64,000 nt of DNA, from the NCBI GenBank assembly GCA_017964485.1, contig JAGCRW010000038.1, positions 37,681-101,680 of the forward strand. The letters run 5' to 3'. The notes beneath the pieces were generated by a model, which did not search any database, was not told the origin of the DNA, and saw only the letters and a list, made by a program, of their open reading frames with translations. Positions within the stretch are counted from its first letter, which is position 1, and each line of letters starts with the position of its first letter. The position numbers and the translations under genes are program-made. This DNA comes from Muribaculaceae bacterium (lineage in GTDB: Bacteria > Bacteroidota > Bacteroidia > Bacteroidales > Muribaculaceae). Shown here piece after piece: positions 1 to 7,643 of this stretch.

Positions 1-51
1 CCACAGCGTTCTTTCTCTGCGGCCACATCTGGATTCTCAGGCATTTCATAA
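1..51 (+). CDS. 3' end of an unidentified upstream gene (partial)
   Basis: Frame 1 of the plus strand is open from the window edge to a TAA at 49-51 and would give the last 16 residues of a protein. The reason to prefer a plus-strand gene end is the hairpin at 90-120, whose stem contains G-U pairs that only work in plus-strand RNA and which is followed by five T: it looks like the terminator of a rightward gene. The other two plus frames are also open here, ending at 114 and 120, so the frame is uncertain. No function can be read. Confidence 0.3.
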   Translation, partial: PQRSFSAATSGFSGIS

Positions 52-89
52 TTTTAATTGTTTGTTTCAATATAGATGGATTACTCTCC

Positions 90-120
90 AGCCTTGCCTG
101 GGAAGGTGGGGCTGATTTTT
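90..120 (+). terminator. Rho-independent terminator upstream of the virion gene block
   Basis: The arms 90-99 and 104-113 form a 10-pair stem, three of the pairs being G-U in plus-strand RNA, with the loop GGGA and a T5 run at 116-120. In minus-strand RNA the wobble pairs would become A-C mismatches, so the signal is directional. Confidence 0.6.
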
Positions 121-151
121 AATTGTCTTTTATGAGTTACTGCAATAACTA

Positions 152-159
152 TATCTTTG
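152..159 (+). promoter_or_regulatory. Bacteroidetes -7 promoter element (TATCTTTG)
   Basis: TATCTTTG fits the Bacteroidetes primary sigma -7 consensus TAnnTTTG and lies 16 bases before the ATG at 176. The -33 element is weak (a short T run near 128-131). It probably drives the virion gene operon. Confidence 0.5.
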
Positions 160-175
160 ATAAAAAATAAATAAC

Positions 176-1204
176 ATGGCAACGCTGCTTACTAATATTC
201 CATCGGTAATGTGGTCTGGGAATGTTCCTGACCTCGATTTTACGGCAAACGACCATGTCAACATAGCTGTTGATGTGGACGGCACAGTGATTCTTCGTGT
301 CACCATCTTTGCCATTAACAGCATGGCAAAGTTCGTCGAACTCGCAGAGCTCGTTGAGCAGGATATGGTGGACCGTGGAGAATTCCTCTCAGAGGTGACA
401 ATCTACGATGTTGACGACGATGATCCAACAGATTTGACGCAGTTGTGCCAATTCAATGTTATTTATTGCTCATATAGCGTGAGCAACGATTTGGAGGATT
501 TCTGCCGTAAGAACTTCCTTACTACAGCTCACGCCAAGCGACTTGAGCCAGATGTGGCCGAGCGGCTTTTCTTCTATGACCCTGACAGCGGCAACGATGT
601 GCTGAGAATGCAAGTCGGCTACATGGATGGCGACGTGATGCGTGTGGCAACCGTTGATAATGCGTCGGCGCTTATCGGTGTGGACTGCGTGGAGTTTGAC
701 ACTGCAGCGGTTGCTGCGCTTGCCGACGTGGACGATGTGCGAACAGTGAATTTCACGCTTGGCGCGCGACAGATGTTCTATTACGCCGTCGATACCCCCG
801 CCGATGCCGTTTTCTGCTTCAACAACTGCTTCAACATCCCAGAGATGTTGCCTTTAAATTGCGTGACTGAGCGCAAGCAGACTGGCGACCGCTCTGTGGC
901 ACAGGTGCGCCGACGCGCCGTGATTGCTTCTATAGAGCATGAGGTGGAGCACGAGGTCAATACTGCACCGCTCTCCACCGATGAGATATCATTGGTGGAG
1001 CAGATGTGCGAGTCTTCTGCCATAAAGCTTGGCGAGGAAGATATCGTGATATCAAGCCGCACCTGCGAGTTCAGCGATGAGCGAGGCGAACTGAAATCTG
1101 CTAAGTTTGTATGGCAATATCGTGATGGCCGCCACCACGCCACAGTGGCGCACCGTGATGACCGTGGTATATTCAGCGATGAGTTTGACAGCAACTACGA
1201 CTGA
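176..1204 (+). CDS. Prophage-type protein of unknown function (342 aa)
   Basis: I do not recognise this 342-residue protein as a named family. It is acidic, with Asp-rich stretches near residues 75-82 and many short beta-prone segments, and shows no signal peptide or membrane helix. It starts a rightward operon: its TGA overlaps the ATG of the next gene by one base, and a portal-like gene follows. Translational coupling to virion genes suggests a structural or assembly role, which is inference. A -7 element lies just upstream. Confidence 0.75.
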   Translation: MATLLTNIPSVMWSGNVPDLDFTANDHVNIAVDVDGTVILRVTIFAINSMAKFVELAELVEQDMVDRGEFLSEVTIYDVDDDDPTDLTQLCQFNVIYCSYSVSNDLEDFCRKNFLTTAHAKRLEPDVAERLFFYDPDSGNDVLRMQVGYMDGDVMRVATVDNASALIGVDCVEFDTAAVAALADVDDVRTVNFTLGARQMFYYAVDTPADAVFCFNNCFNIPEMLPLNCVTERKQTGDRSVAQVRRRAVIASIEHEVEHEVNTAPLSTDEISLVEQMCESSAIKLGEEDIVISSRTCEFSDERGELKSAKFVWQYRDGRHHATVAHRDDRGIFSDEFDSNYD

Positions 1205-1437
1205 TGGCAAGCAAGATTCACATAACCACAGCCCGCAAGATGATTGATGCTGGCGATCCTGTAGATTTATGGCTATGGGCTGCCGACGGCCGAGTGCTGC
1301 ACTATCCTAATTGTGTCGGTCTGCGCTACAATTTCCGCACTGGCACCCGGCAGGTGAAACTGCTTGACTCACGACAGATAAGGACTCTTAGGGACGTATG
1401 TTTGTTCAAAATTAACGATATAGAAATATTTTTGTGA
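1204..1437 (+). CDS. Small unknown protein in virion operon (77 aa)
   Basis: A 77-residue protein whose ATG overlaps the upstream stop (TGATG). It ends two bases before the portal-like gene, so all three genes are tightly coupled. It has a mixed charge pattern, no membrane segment and no motif I recognise. Size and position fit a small connector or accessory virion protein, but that is only positional inference. Confidence 0.65.
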   Translation: MASKIHITTARKMIDAGDPVDLWLWAADGRVLHYPNCVGLRYNFRTGTRQVKLLDSRQIRTLRDVCLFKINDIEIFL

Positions 1438-1438
1438 T

Positions 1439-2734
1439 ATGGCAATAGCAAAATATATGTTAGCAAGCGTGGAAGATATCCCTGGAGTATCGGCGCGCGC
1501 TGCCTTTAGTGTTGACTCCTCAAAGGTGTTCCGTGAGGATGACAACATATCGCCTATACGTCTTAACGACGACATTTCCTATATGCCTTGGGGTGGCGAT
1601 AACCTGATGCCATACAACATTCTCGACCTCATTGAGCAGGACGAGACGCTTTCTACATGCCTTTTGTGGAATGCGCAAATGTGCTATGGCAACGGGCTGC
1701 AGTATGACACAACTCAAGCTGCTGCTAAAATCGTTAAAGATGTGGAGGATTGGAAGTTATTCAACCACCTGCCATCTATCTTCATGGGCATGGCGCAAGA
1801 CCTCAAGCATTGGGGCTTCGCCGTCACCGTTTTTGTCCTCAATGCCGATAGGACAAAGATTGTAAGGATGCAGCGCAAAGAGGCAATGTATTGCCGCTTC
1901 CAGGTGGTGAACAAAAAAGGCAAGATGGATCATGTGCTTTATGCCAACTGGCGCAACTCTCCTATGGTTGACGATGTGGAAGTCATTCCGCTGCTCGATG
2001 AGCAAGATCCTTACACCGACTTGCTCTCGAGAAAGACAGGCACGAAGTTTGCCGTGCTCACACGCATTCCTACTGTGGACCACACTTATTATCCTATCCC
2101 TTATTGGGCTAGTATCTTGCGCTCTAAGTGGTACAACATTAAGCGACTCATAGCGGTGGCCAAGGAGAGCAAGATTAAGAACACGGCGCCGCTAAAATAT
2201 CACGTTGAGATATCCGACAAATACTTTGACCGAATATTCAAACGTGAGCACATCACCGACCCCAAAGAACAGGCGAAACGTGTGGCTGCAGAGAAACAGC
2301 AGATTCTGGACTTCCTCACTGGCGCCGAGAACAGCGGCAAGACGTGGTTCTCTAACTTCTACGTGACTCCCGACGGGAAAGAACAGCATGAGGTTGTTGT
2401 GTCTCGCATTGACTCCAGCAAGGAAGGAGGCGATTGGGAGACCGATATCCAAGAGGCAGTGAACATGATTTGCTTCACTCTCCAGGTGCACAGTAACCTC
2501 GTTGGCTCAGTGCCGGGCAAGTCGCAGTCCAATAACAGTGGCTCCGATAAACGAGAGCTCTACACCATAGCCCAAGCACTCCAGAAACCTTTCCACGATT
2601 TGATGTTCGTTCCACACAATATCGTAATCCGTTACAATAAGTGGAAAGATGTAACGCTCTCTGTGCCGTTCATCCAGCTCACTACGCTCGATGAAAACAC
2701 AGATGCTAAAATGGTAACTCTTGAAACTGAATAA
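1439..2734 (+). CDS. Phage portal-like protein (431 aa)
   Basis: This 431-residue protein resembles portal-like proteins of Bacteroidales prophages. Near residues 46-85 it has a conserved block reading MPWGGDNLMPYNI and then a CLLWNAQMCYGNGLQY-type segment, followed by a long alpha/beta region and a Gln/Ser-rich segment near residue 360 (PGKSQSNNSGSDKRE). In a capsid the portal forms the ring through which DNA enters and leaves. No terminase or major capsid gene is present in the window, so those would lie to the left or be missing. The family call comes from memory of sequence style; a profile search would be needed to confirm it. Confidence 0.6.
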   Translation: MAIAKYMLASVEDIPGVSARAAFSVDSSKVFREDDNISPIRLNDDISYMPWGGDNLMPYNILDLIEQDETLSTCLLWNAQMCYGNGLQYDTTQAAAKIVKDVEDWKLFNHLPSIFMGMAQDLKHWGFAVTVFVLNADRTKIVRMQRKEAMYCRFQVVNKKGKMDHVLYANWRNSPMVDDVEVIPLLDEQDPYTDLLSRKTGTKFAVLTRIPTVDHTYYPIPYWASILRSKWYNIKRLIAVAKESKIKNTAPLKYHVEISDKYFDRIFKREHITDPKEQAKRVAAEKQQILDFLTGAENSGKTWFSNFYVTPDGKEQHEVVVSRIDSSKEGGDWETDIQEAVNMICFTLQVHSNLVGSVPGKSQSNNSGSDKRELYTIAQALQKPFHDLMFVPHNIVIRYNKWKDVTLSVPFIQLTTLDENTDAKMVTLETE

Positions 2735-2736
2735 CT

Positions 2737-3576
2737 ATGATATTCGTAACATCTCAACAACAACTTGAAAAAGTCTTCGGCAATTATATCATGGTAGTGG
2801 AAGGAGAGAAACCCTTGTTTGACAAGATTGCTCTTGACCTTGCATCTGCCGAGGACTGGCTGATATCGCAGATTGTTGGCGAGACTACGGCTACCGCCAT
2901 GGTTGCCGACTCGACAATCTTCAATCTGTGCGTTACCATTGTAGCGTGCGAAGCTCTGCGACGCACCATCCCAGCTCTTGACCTCGTGTTGACTCCTAAC
3001 GGATTCGGCATTGTGCAGAACAACAATGTCGTTCCTGCATCAAAGGAGCGAGTCGAGCGATTCATCAAGTCATGCACCGATCGCCGAGATTTCTCCATCT
3101 CTCGTCTCTACCCCATGCTCTACAAAATTGAGTCTTGGCAGTCGAGCGAGCAGCGCGGGTTCTGGACACGCTCACCACTCCAGGACCTAAATCTTGCCGA
3201 CAGCTATGTGTTGCATCGAGAAAAACCTTTCCCGAGCAAATGGGATGCTCTGATGGCTATGCGAGATTATTCCGATGGGTTTGTCACAAGACTTGCTGAG
3301 CGATACATCTCCTTTGAGGTGATGGCGCGCATCTGCAGTGCCATGTGTTCCGATGGCGACGACGAAGAATCGGTGAATGACCGAGTGCTTGGATCTAAAA
3401 TCGTGTCAGTGGTGTTGGGCTTCTTGAATGGCAAGATGTTCAAGCACCAGATGATTGACGCGGTAGTTAACTATCTCCGCAAAAACGATGATGCCTGGAA
3501 AGCTTCATCGGTAGCGGAATACTATGCCGAACCAACTTTTCAAAATACTAAGGACTCTAAAGGATATTGGTTTTAA
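2737..3576 (+). CDS. Unknown prophage protein downstream of portal (279 aa)
   Basis: The gene starts two bases after the portal-like stop and encodes 279 residues, mostly alpha-helical by eye, without signal peptide or TM segment. It looks like the DUF6712-type proteins that often follow portal-like genes in Bacteroidales prophages, but I cannot verify the family. Its coupling to the portal gene suggests a head-completion or connector role (inference). The next gene begins immediately after its stop. Confidence 0.6.
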   Translation: MIFVTSQQQLEKVFGNYIMVVEGEKPLFDKIALDLASAEDWLISQIVGETTATAMVADSTIFNLCVTIVACEALRRTIPALDLVLTPNGFGIVQNNNVVPASKERVERFIKSCTDRRDFSISRLYPMLYKIESWQSSEQRGFWTRSPLQDLNLADSYVLHREKPFPSKWDALMAMRDYSDGFVTRLAERYISFEVMARICSAMCSDGDDEESVNDRVLGSKIVSVVLGFLNGKMFKHQMIDAVVNYLRKNDDAWKASSVAEYYAEPTFQNTKDSKGYWF

Positions 3577-3577
3577 A

Positions 3578-4195
3578 ATGGACAAAGAACATAAAACAGG
3601 CTGCGCAGCTGGGCTGTGCTCAATCTTCTTAGGATTCTTTCTTGGCTTCTTGTTTTGCTTATTAATCTGCCTCTGCGGCTGCCGCTCGCAGAAAAGCGTC
3701 ACCACATCGGTTGCCGTCGACTCTACTGCCATGTCGGCGACAACCGAATTTGAGGTGGCCAACACCGAGGCGACATCAATGCAAAACCTTTCACTACATT
3801 TCGACACTCTCGAGATGTGGGTGGCACCCGATATCAACTCTTTCTCTCAATTCGCTGCGCTTTCACCGACGCCTGACCGAGAGGGAAGCGAAACCGCCGA
3901 GAAGGCGGTTTCCTTCCCGTTTTTCTCTCGGAGCACGTTGCCGATGGGCGGTATGACTCCCATCTACATCCGTGGAGTGGGGGCCAGCCTCGATGCGTCG
4001 AGTAACTACTCCGGAAAGGAGAACGAGACAAAAATCCATGCCGATACAACATCTAACAATGTAAGCAAGAAAGAGGACTCTCACGAGGATGTTGACCGCA
4101 CTGCGGTAAGCAAGCCTCCCAATGCCACGCTTATTATCATCACTTGCGTAGCGATGGTCCTGGCATTGCTCGCCATTCAAAGATACAAAAGATAG
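3578..4195 (+). CDS. Two-TM membrane protein at the end of the virion operon (205 aa)
   Basis: I chose the ATG at 3578, directly after the previous TAA at 3574-3576, rather than the overlapping ATG at 3524. The protein has a hydrophobic helix at about residues 8-33 that is rich in Phe, Leu, Cys and Gly and ends in a Cys-Gly-Cys turn. A Ser/Thr-rich low-complexity middle of about 140 residues follows, then a second helix at about 183-198 before a basic tail (QRYKR). Such a layout is compatible with a lysis accessory protein (holin or spanin-like) or a virion membrane protein, but no homology is recognised. It is the last gene before a strong terminator. Confidence 0.65.
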   Translation: MDKEHKTGCAAGLCSIFLGFFLGFLFCLLICLCGCRSQKSVTTSVAVDSTAMSATTEFEVANTEATSMQNLSLHFDTLEMWVAPDINSFSQFAALSPTPDREGSETAEKAVSFPFFSRSTLPMGGMTPIYIRGVGASLDASSNYSGKENETKIHADTTSNNVSKKEDSHEDVDRTAVSKPPNATLIIITCVAMVLALLAIQRYKR

Positions 4196-4222
4196 TTTTT
4201 TCATTGCTCTATGGATTGTTTT

Positions 4223-4257
4223 CTAAGACCTTGGGGTTCCCGGGGTCTTAGTTTTTT
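4223..4257 (+). terminator. Terminator of the virion operon
   Basis: An 8-bp stem, CTAAGACC at 4223-4230 with GGTCTTAG at 4244-4251, is followed by a T6 run at 4252-4257. It lies 28 bases after the membrane protein stop and closes the 176-4195 operon. Confidence 0.8.
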
Positions 4258-4296
4258 GCCCACGATTTATTTACCATGGGAGTTAAGAAATCGCCC

Positions 4297-4687
4297 AAAA
4301 AGTAAAATAACTCGCCTCGTTATTTTACTTTTTGCCGATTTTTTAAAATAAGGGCTAGAAATAATCCTTAAATGGAGAGATTTTGCCATTTAAGGGAAAT
4401 TTTCCTCAAATTTCCGCTTATTTCCGTGAAAATTCCGTGAAAAACCACTTTAAGGTGGGAATTTCACACCAAAAACCGCAAATATTCCATCTAAAAGGGA
4501 ATTTTTGCGCACATCCGCCTAAAATTGGGTCCCAAAATGCGCCAAAATGCCCATTTTAAAGCATATTTTGGGAATTTTAAGGCGATTTTCGCTCACGATG
4601 TTTAATCGTTCTAAAGCGAAAATATTAAAAAGTGCTTGTATAGCAAGCACTCTCGGGGTTCAAAGGGGCGATTTTATCGCCCCTTTG
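4297..4687. repeat. Array of consecutive inverted repeats (hairpins) in a gene-free 696-base gap
   Basis: The 4196-4891 gap has no credible gene. It holds at least six clear hairpins in a row, all of different sequence. These are 4297-4311/4319-4333 (15 bp perfect), 4366-4375/4386-4395 (10 bp perfect) and 4426-4436/4458-4468 (one bulge). A long imperfect hairpin follows with arms 4516-4540 and 4561-4584, then 4585-4593/4615-4623 (9 bp), 4631-4638/4644-4651 (8 bp) and 4661-4671/4677-4687 (11 bp perfect). The arms are AT-rich except the last. Possible roles are a transcription barrier between two operons, a structured leader or non-coding RNA for the fibre cassette, or a DNA site used in replication or packaging. 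From 4690 to 4891 I see only leader sequence. Confidence 0.7.
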
Positions 4688-4891
4688 TCACGATTGACCC
4701 TCCTTCCGCCCTGCGCCGTGCGCTCTCTCTTCCTCTCTGTTTCGAGCGGAATATGTGCGAAGATGCCGATGTGCGGTATTGCGTCTCACGCATGATGCAC
4801 GGTATTGCCCCACATTTTTCGTTGTGCGGTGATGCTGTCTTTTTTATGAGGTCAGCAAGATTATAACTTAGCACAAAAATATTTTATAGCT

Positions 4892-5887
4892 ATGAACCAA
4901 TCAGTTTTCGATGAATTAACAGAATTAATTGATGCTTTGCGCGCCGAAACCGAGGCAAGCAGCATCACGCCGGAGCGACTTGGTGCGATCCTTCAGCGCA
5001 TTGTCGACATCCTACCAGAACTTGATGACTCTTCGATTGCCGATGATGCTGCCGCAGCTATCGCTGCAGCTCAGTCAGCTATTACTGCAGCTAACTCAGC
5101 TCTTGCTGCTGCCCAGAGCGCCGAGAGTGCAGTCGGCGACGTTACCAACCAACTTGCAGAACTCGCTAGCAATGTTGCTGATGCAGTAGAGGCAGCCACC
5201 TCAGCAATGAGCAGAGCGCAGACGGCATCTGCTGCAGCTCAACAAGCCACATCCCAGGTGTCACAACTAGCGTCGCGTGTGTCAACCCTTGAATCCTTCA
5301 AGACTTCAACAGAGTCAAAACTTTCAAAAGTCCCCGAGTATCACAGTGCCACATGGCTCGACAGTGAGGAGGGAGAGTTCGATTCTGAGAATCCCGACCG
5401 TAGGCAGCTCGTGCGCTACACCTCAATGCTCGATGCCATCGAGGGTGGCAAGAAGCTTATCAAGAAGTATAACATCCTGGCCAATGGCATCGAGATAACA
5501 GGCGGCATCATCATCCTCTCCTTTGTTGAGGTTGATGCAAGCAAGGCAATCAAGATGAGTGTCTATCGTGTGTCGCGACCCAGCGGTGCAAACTATTGCG
5601 TCGTAGACAAGATGTTGCTGCCGTTACCATTCTATGATGCAACATGGGCAATGAGATATGGTGGCGGTCGTGAGCAGATGGATGAGTTCATCAACGTGAC
5701 CCAGGCTTCTCCACGATGCCTGATGATAGCCGACAATCTGCCGATAGTGTGGGCTACACGCCGAAACAACGACGTTGTGCAATTTGCCACAATGTTGTAT
5801 GATGGGATGCGCATCTATACCGTAGAGTATAGCAGCAGCACAGGCGAGACTAACACCACTTATGAGGATAAGAGATTTATTGTATAA
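4892..5887 (+). CDS. Phage fibre protein with Ala-rich coiled coil (331 aa)
   Basis: Residues 1-45 form a short helical domain. Residues 48-150 are an Ala/Ser/Gln-rich repeat region with heptad-like spacing, ending in a classic coiled-coil segment (about 128-150), as in trimeric tail or side fibres. Residues 150-331 form a separate globular part without recognised family. There is no signal peptide. It is followed 19 bases later by a second fibre-type gene, so the two are likely co-transcribed. The likely role is a tail or side-fibre shaft and attachment protein; this is inferred from composition and context. Confidence 0.7.
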   Translation: MNQSVFDELTELIDALRAETEASSITPERLGAILQRIVDILPELDDSSIADDAAAAIAAAQSAITAANSALAAAQSAESAVGDVTNQLAELASNVADAVEAATSAMSRAQTASAAAQQATSQVSQLASRVSTLESFKTSTESKLSKVPEYHSATWLDSEEGEFDSENPDRRQLVRYTSMLDAIEGGKKLIKKYNILANGIEITGGIIILSFVEVDASKAIKMSVYRVSRPSGANYCVVDKMLLPLPFYDATWAMRYGGGREQMDEFINVTQASPRCLMIADNLPIVWATRRNNDVVQFATMLYDGMRIYTVEYSSSTGETNTTYEDKRFIV

Positions 5888-5906
5888 CAATTAATAAGTT
5901 AAGTTT

Positions 5907-7250
5907 ATGACAAAACTAATTAACGTTAAGCTGCAGGAGATTCACGAAGGAAAGCGTGACTACCTGCGTTATAAGGGACGTGATGGTCGACATCACTTCC
6001 TTGACACGAAGGAGATGCCCGACAGTGACACCAACAGCGTCACCTATGGGCAGCTCGTGGAAATGCGCACAGCTGCGCTCTTGGAACCTGGAATGCTTTA
6101 TCGCATCACAGACTATGCAACAACAACAGTGCAGGAGAACACCCGCTCAGCCGGCCACAACTTCGACGTTGTTGTGATGGCACTCGATAGCAAGACTCTT
6201 GCTGAGCGTGCATGGGCGATGCCACACGAGGGCGATGAGTACTTCAAGGATTCTAAGCTCGAGGCGTGGCAGTTGTGGTATTGTCTCGACAACGACACCG
6301 ACCGTTTTGCTTGGGCTGACGACGAGAATGGCAAGGGGGTTATCTATCGCATGATTGACGAATGGAACAACGATTGTCCTTACGACTTCAAGAATATTCA
6401 GTTTAAGCGAGCCTTGACTGATGGCGAGTATGATCCCGATGAAGGCGAGGATGTTTGGTGCTATACCTTTACATGGATTGACGAAGATGACGAAGCTCAA
6501 GATGCATCTGTCTTATGTCAAAATATTGGCGGTGACGAAGGTTTTGTTTATGGCGTCCATGACAATTCGATGCTTCCCTGCATTGAATATGATTTCTATC
6601 CCGAAGAGCATAGCGACAAGCTAGCCTTTGCGCTAAACGACAACGTCTTTATCTCGAGTTATGAATATGAAGGCGGAGTCTTCTATGGAATTTATGGGAA
6701 TCATTTCGGCTCTAGCTGTTATAGCAACACCTTTGGGAACAACTGCGGCGGAAACACCTTTGGGAACTACTGCGACGGAAACACCTTTGGGAACTACTGC
6801 TACAACAACTCGTTTGGGAACGATTGTTACTATAACACCTTTGGGAACGGCTGCTCCGGCAACACCTTTGGGAACTACTGCTACAACAACTCGTTTGGGA
6901 ACTATTGCTTTGGCAATACCTTTGGGAACAACAACTATCGCAACACGTTTGGGAACGATTGCGGCAATAACAAGTTTGGGAACAATTTCTTGTCTAGCTC
7001 AATAGGAGATTACGTGAATAATGTCAAGGTAAACAAGGACTATGTTCAGTTTATTTTGATAGAGAATGGTAATCAAAATATTACCATAACCAGCTCTGCA
7101 ACAACCAGTGACACGTTCCGTATACAGAACTTTGCTATCGCTCTTGGAGTTAACAATGGCGGTGCCGTAAAGACCATCAGTCATAATTCAACTAACAACA
7201 CATTCAAGACTACTTATCAGAATGCTAATTCTGATGTCGTGGATGTTTAA
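5907..7250 (+). CDS. Phage tail fibre/adhesin-type protein with eleven 9-residue repeats (447 aa)
   Basis: The N-terminal half (about residues 30-230) contains a module common in Bacteroidales phage tail proteins, recognisable from the segments YRITDYATTTVQENTRSAGH (about residues 66-85), DNDTDRFAWADDENGKGV and ECPYDFKNIQFKR-like NDCPYDFKNIQFKR. Residues 268-366 are eleven 9-residue repeats with the pattern GNxCxxNTF, probably a beta-solenoid stem. The C-terminal 80 residues are a small domain of unknown fold, possibly the tip. Similar proteins occur in crAss-like and other phages of gut Bacteroidales, which supports a receptor-binding role. Its exact position in a virion is inference. Confidence 0.75.
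   Translation: MTKLINVKLQEIHEGKRDYLRYKGRDGRHHFLDTKEMPDSDTNSVTYGQLVEMRTAALLEPGMLYRITDYATTTVQENTRSAGHNFDVVVMALDSKTLAERAWAMPHEGDEYFKDSKLEAWQLWYCLDNDTDRFAWADDENGKGVIYRMIDEWNNDCPYDFKNIQFKRALTDGEYDPDEGEDVWCYTFTWIDEDDEAQDASVLCQNIGGDEGFVYGVHDNSMLPCIEYDFYPEEHSDKLAFALNDNVFISSYEYEGGVFYGIYGNHFGSSCYSNTFGNNCGGNTFGNYCDGNTFGNYCYNNSFGNDCYYNTFGNGCSGNTFGNYCYNNSFGNYCFGNTFGNNNYRNTFGNDCGNNKFGNNFLSSSIGDYVNNVKVNKDYVQFILIENGNQNITITSSATTSDTFRIQNFAIALGVNNGGAVKTISHNSTNNTFKTTYQNANSDVVDV
6708..7004 (+). repeat. Eleven 27-bp in-frame coding repeats
   Basis: Eleven consecutive 9-codon units run from Gly at 6708 to 7004. Nearly all begin with GGGAAC and end with ACCTTT, TCGTTT or ACGTTT. The variable positions are codons 3 and 5-6 of each unit, and Cys is kept at unit position 4 in nine of the eleven. 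Such an array can gain or lose units by slippage without a frameshift. Confidence 0.9.
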
Positions 7251-7262
7251 AATCAAATAGTT

Positions 7263-7493
7263 ATGAACACAATCGACAATCAACATTACCAAGCAGAAAA
7301 AGGCTGCTTTGTTGTCCGCAAAAGTGACCAAGTGATTATGGGTGAGGCTATTGACCTCGGCAGTGAAGATTCAATCGAGAACTACGAGGACCAGCCTTAT
7401 ACCGATGAGTCCTACCGCGAGTTTTATGCATCTATCGGCATCGATGTTGATGCTCAAAACCGCACAAAAAATCGCAAGGGGAAAAGCTCGTGA
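7263..7493 (+). CDS. Small companion of the fibre gene (76 aa)
   Basis: This 76-residue acidic protein begins with a short region containing KGCFVVRKSDQVIMGEAIDLG, then a DSIENYED-like acidic stretch, and ends with a basic tail. Very similar small proteins occur immediately downstream of repeat-bearing tail fibre genes in Bacteroidales phages. That conserved pairing suggests a chaperone or assembly partner for the fibre. It has no TM segment or signal peptide and lies 12 bases after the fibre stop. Confidence 0.65.
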   Translation: MNTIDNQHYQAEKGCFVVRKSDQVIMGEAIDLGSEDSIENYEDQPYTDESYREFYASIGIDVDAQNRTKNRKGKSS

Positions 7494-7559
7494 TGCCAAT
7501 ATGATGCCATGACGAGCAATCAATATGGCATCAGCCCCTACTAGCTTATAGGAAAGGCA

Positions 7560-7596
7560 GTGGTGCAACCGTATTGAGTTCAATCGGTTGCGCCAC
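7560..7596. terminator. Strong hairpin between convergent fibre cassette and integrase
   Basis: The arms 7560-7571 and 7585-7596 are a 12-pair stem with one mismatch, and the loop itself contains a 5-bp palindrome (ATTGA/TCAAT). The hairpin lies between convergent genes and probably stops transcription from both sides. A second small inverted repeat (7503-7510/7525-7532) lies just upstream. Confidence 0.6.
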
Positions 7597-7643
7597 TTCT
7601 TATGTCCAAAAGCGATTAGTTGTTCCCAAACTTTATCAGCGAG

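Noticed and set aside
1-44. Minus-strand start codon at 44 reading MPENPDVAAEKERC to the window edge
   Set aside because: The terminator at 90-120 works only in plus-strand RNA, which argues for a rightward gene ending here; 14 codons are too few to decide.
4547-4866. Short plus-strand ORFs in the hairpin array
   Set aside because: Cys/Ser/Arg-rich translations overlapping each other in different frames and crossing palindromes; no ribosome site or coding bias.
6661-7005. Open 114-residue plus frame rich in TPLGTT repeats
   Set aside because: It is the second frame of the 27-bp coding array in the fibre gene; the frame with conserved phage-tail sequence is the real one.
5907-7250. Possible diversity-generating retroelement target
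   Set aside because: No reverse transcriptase gene and no template-repeat copy of the fibre 3' end is visible in the window.
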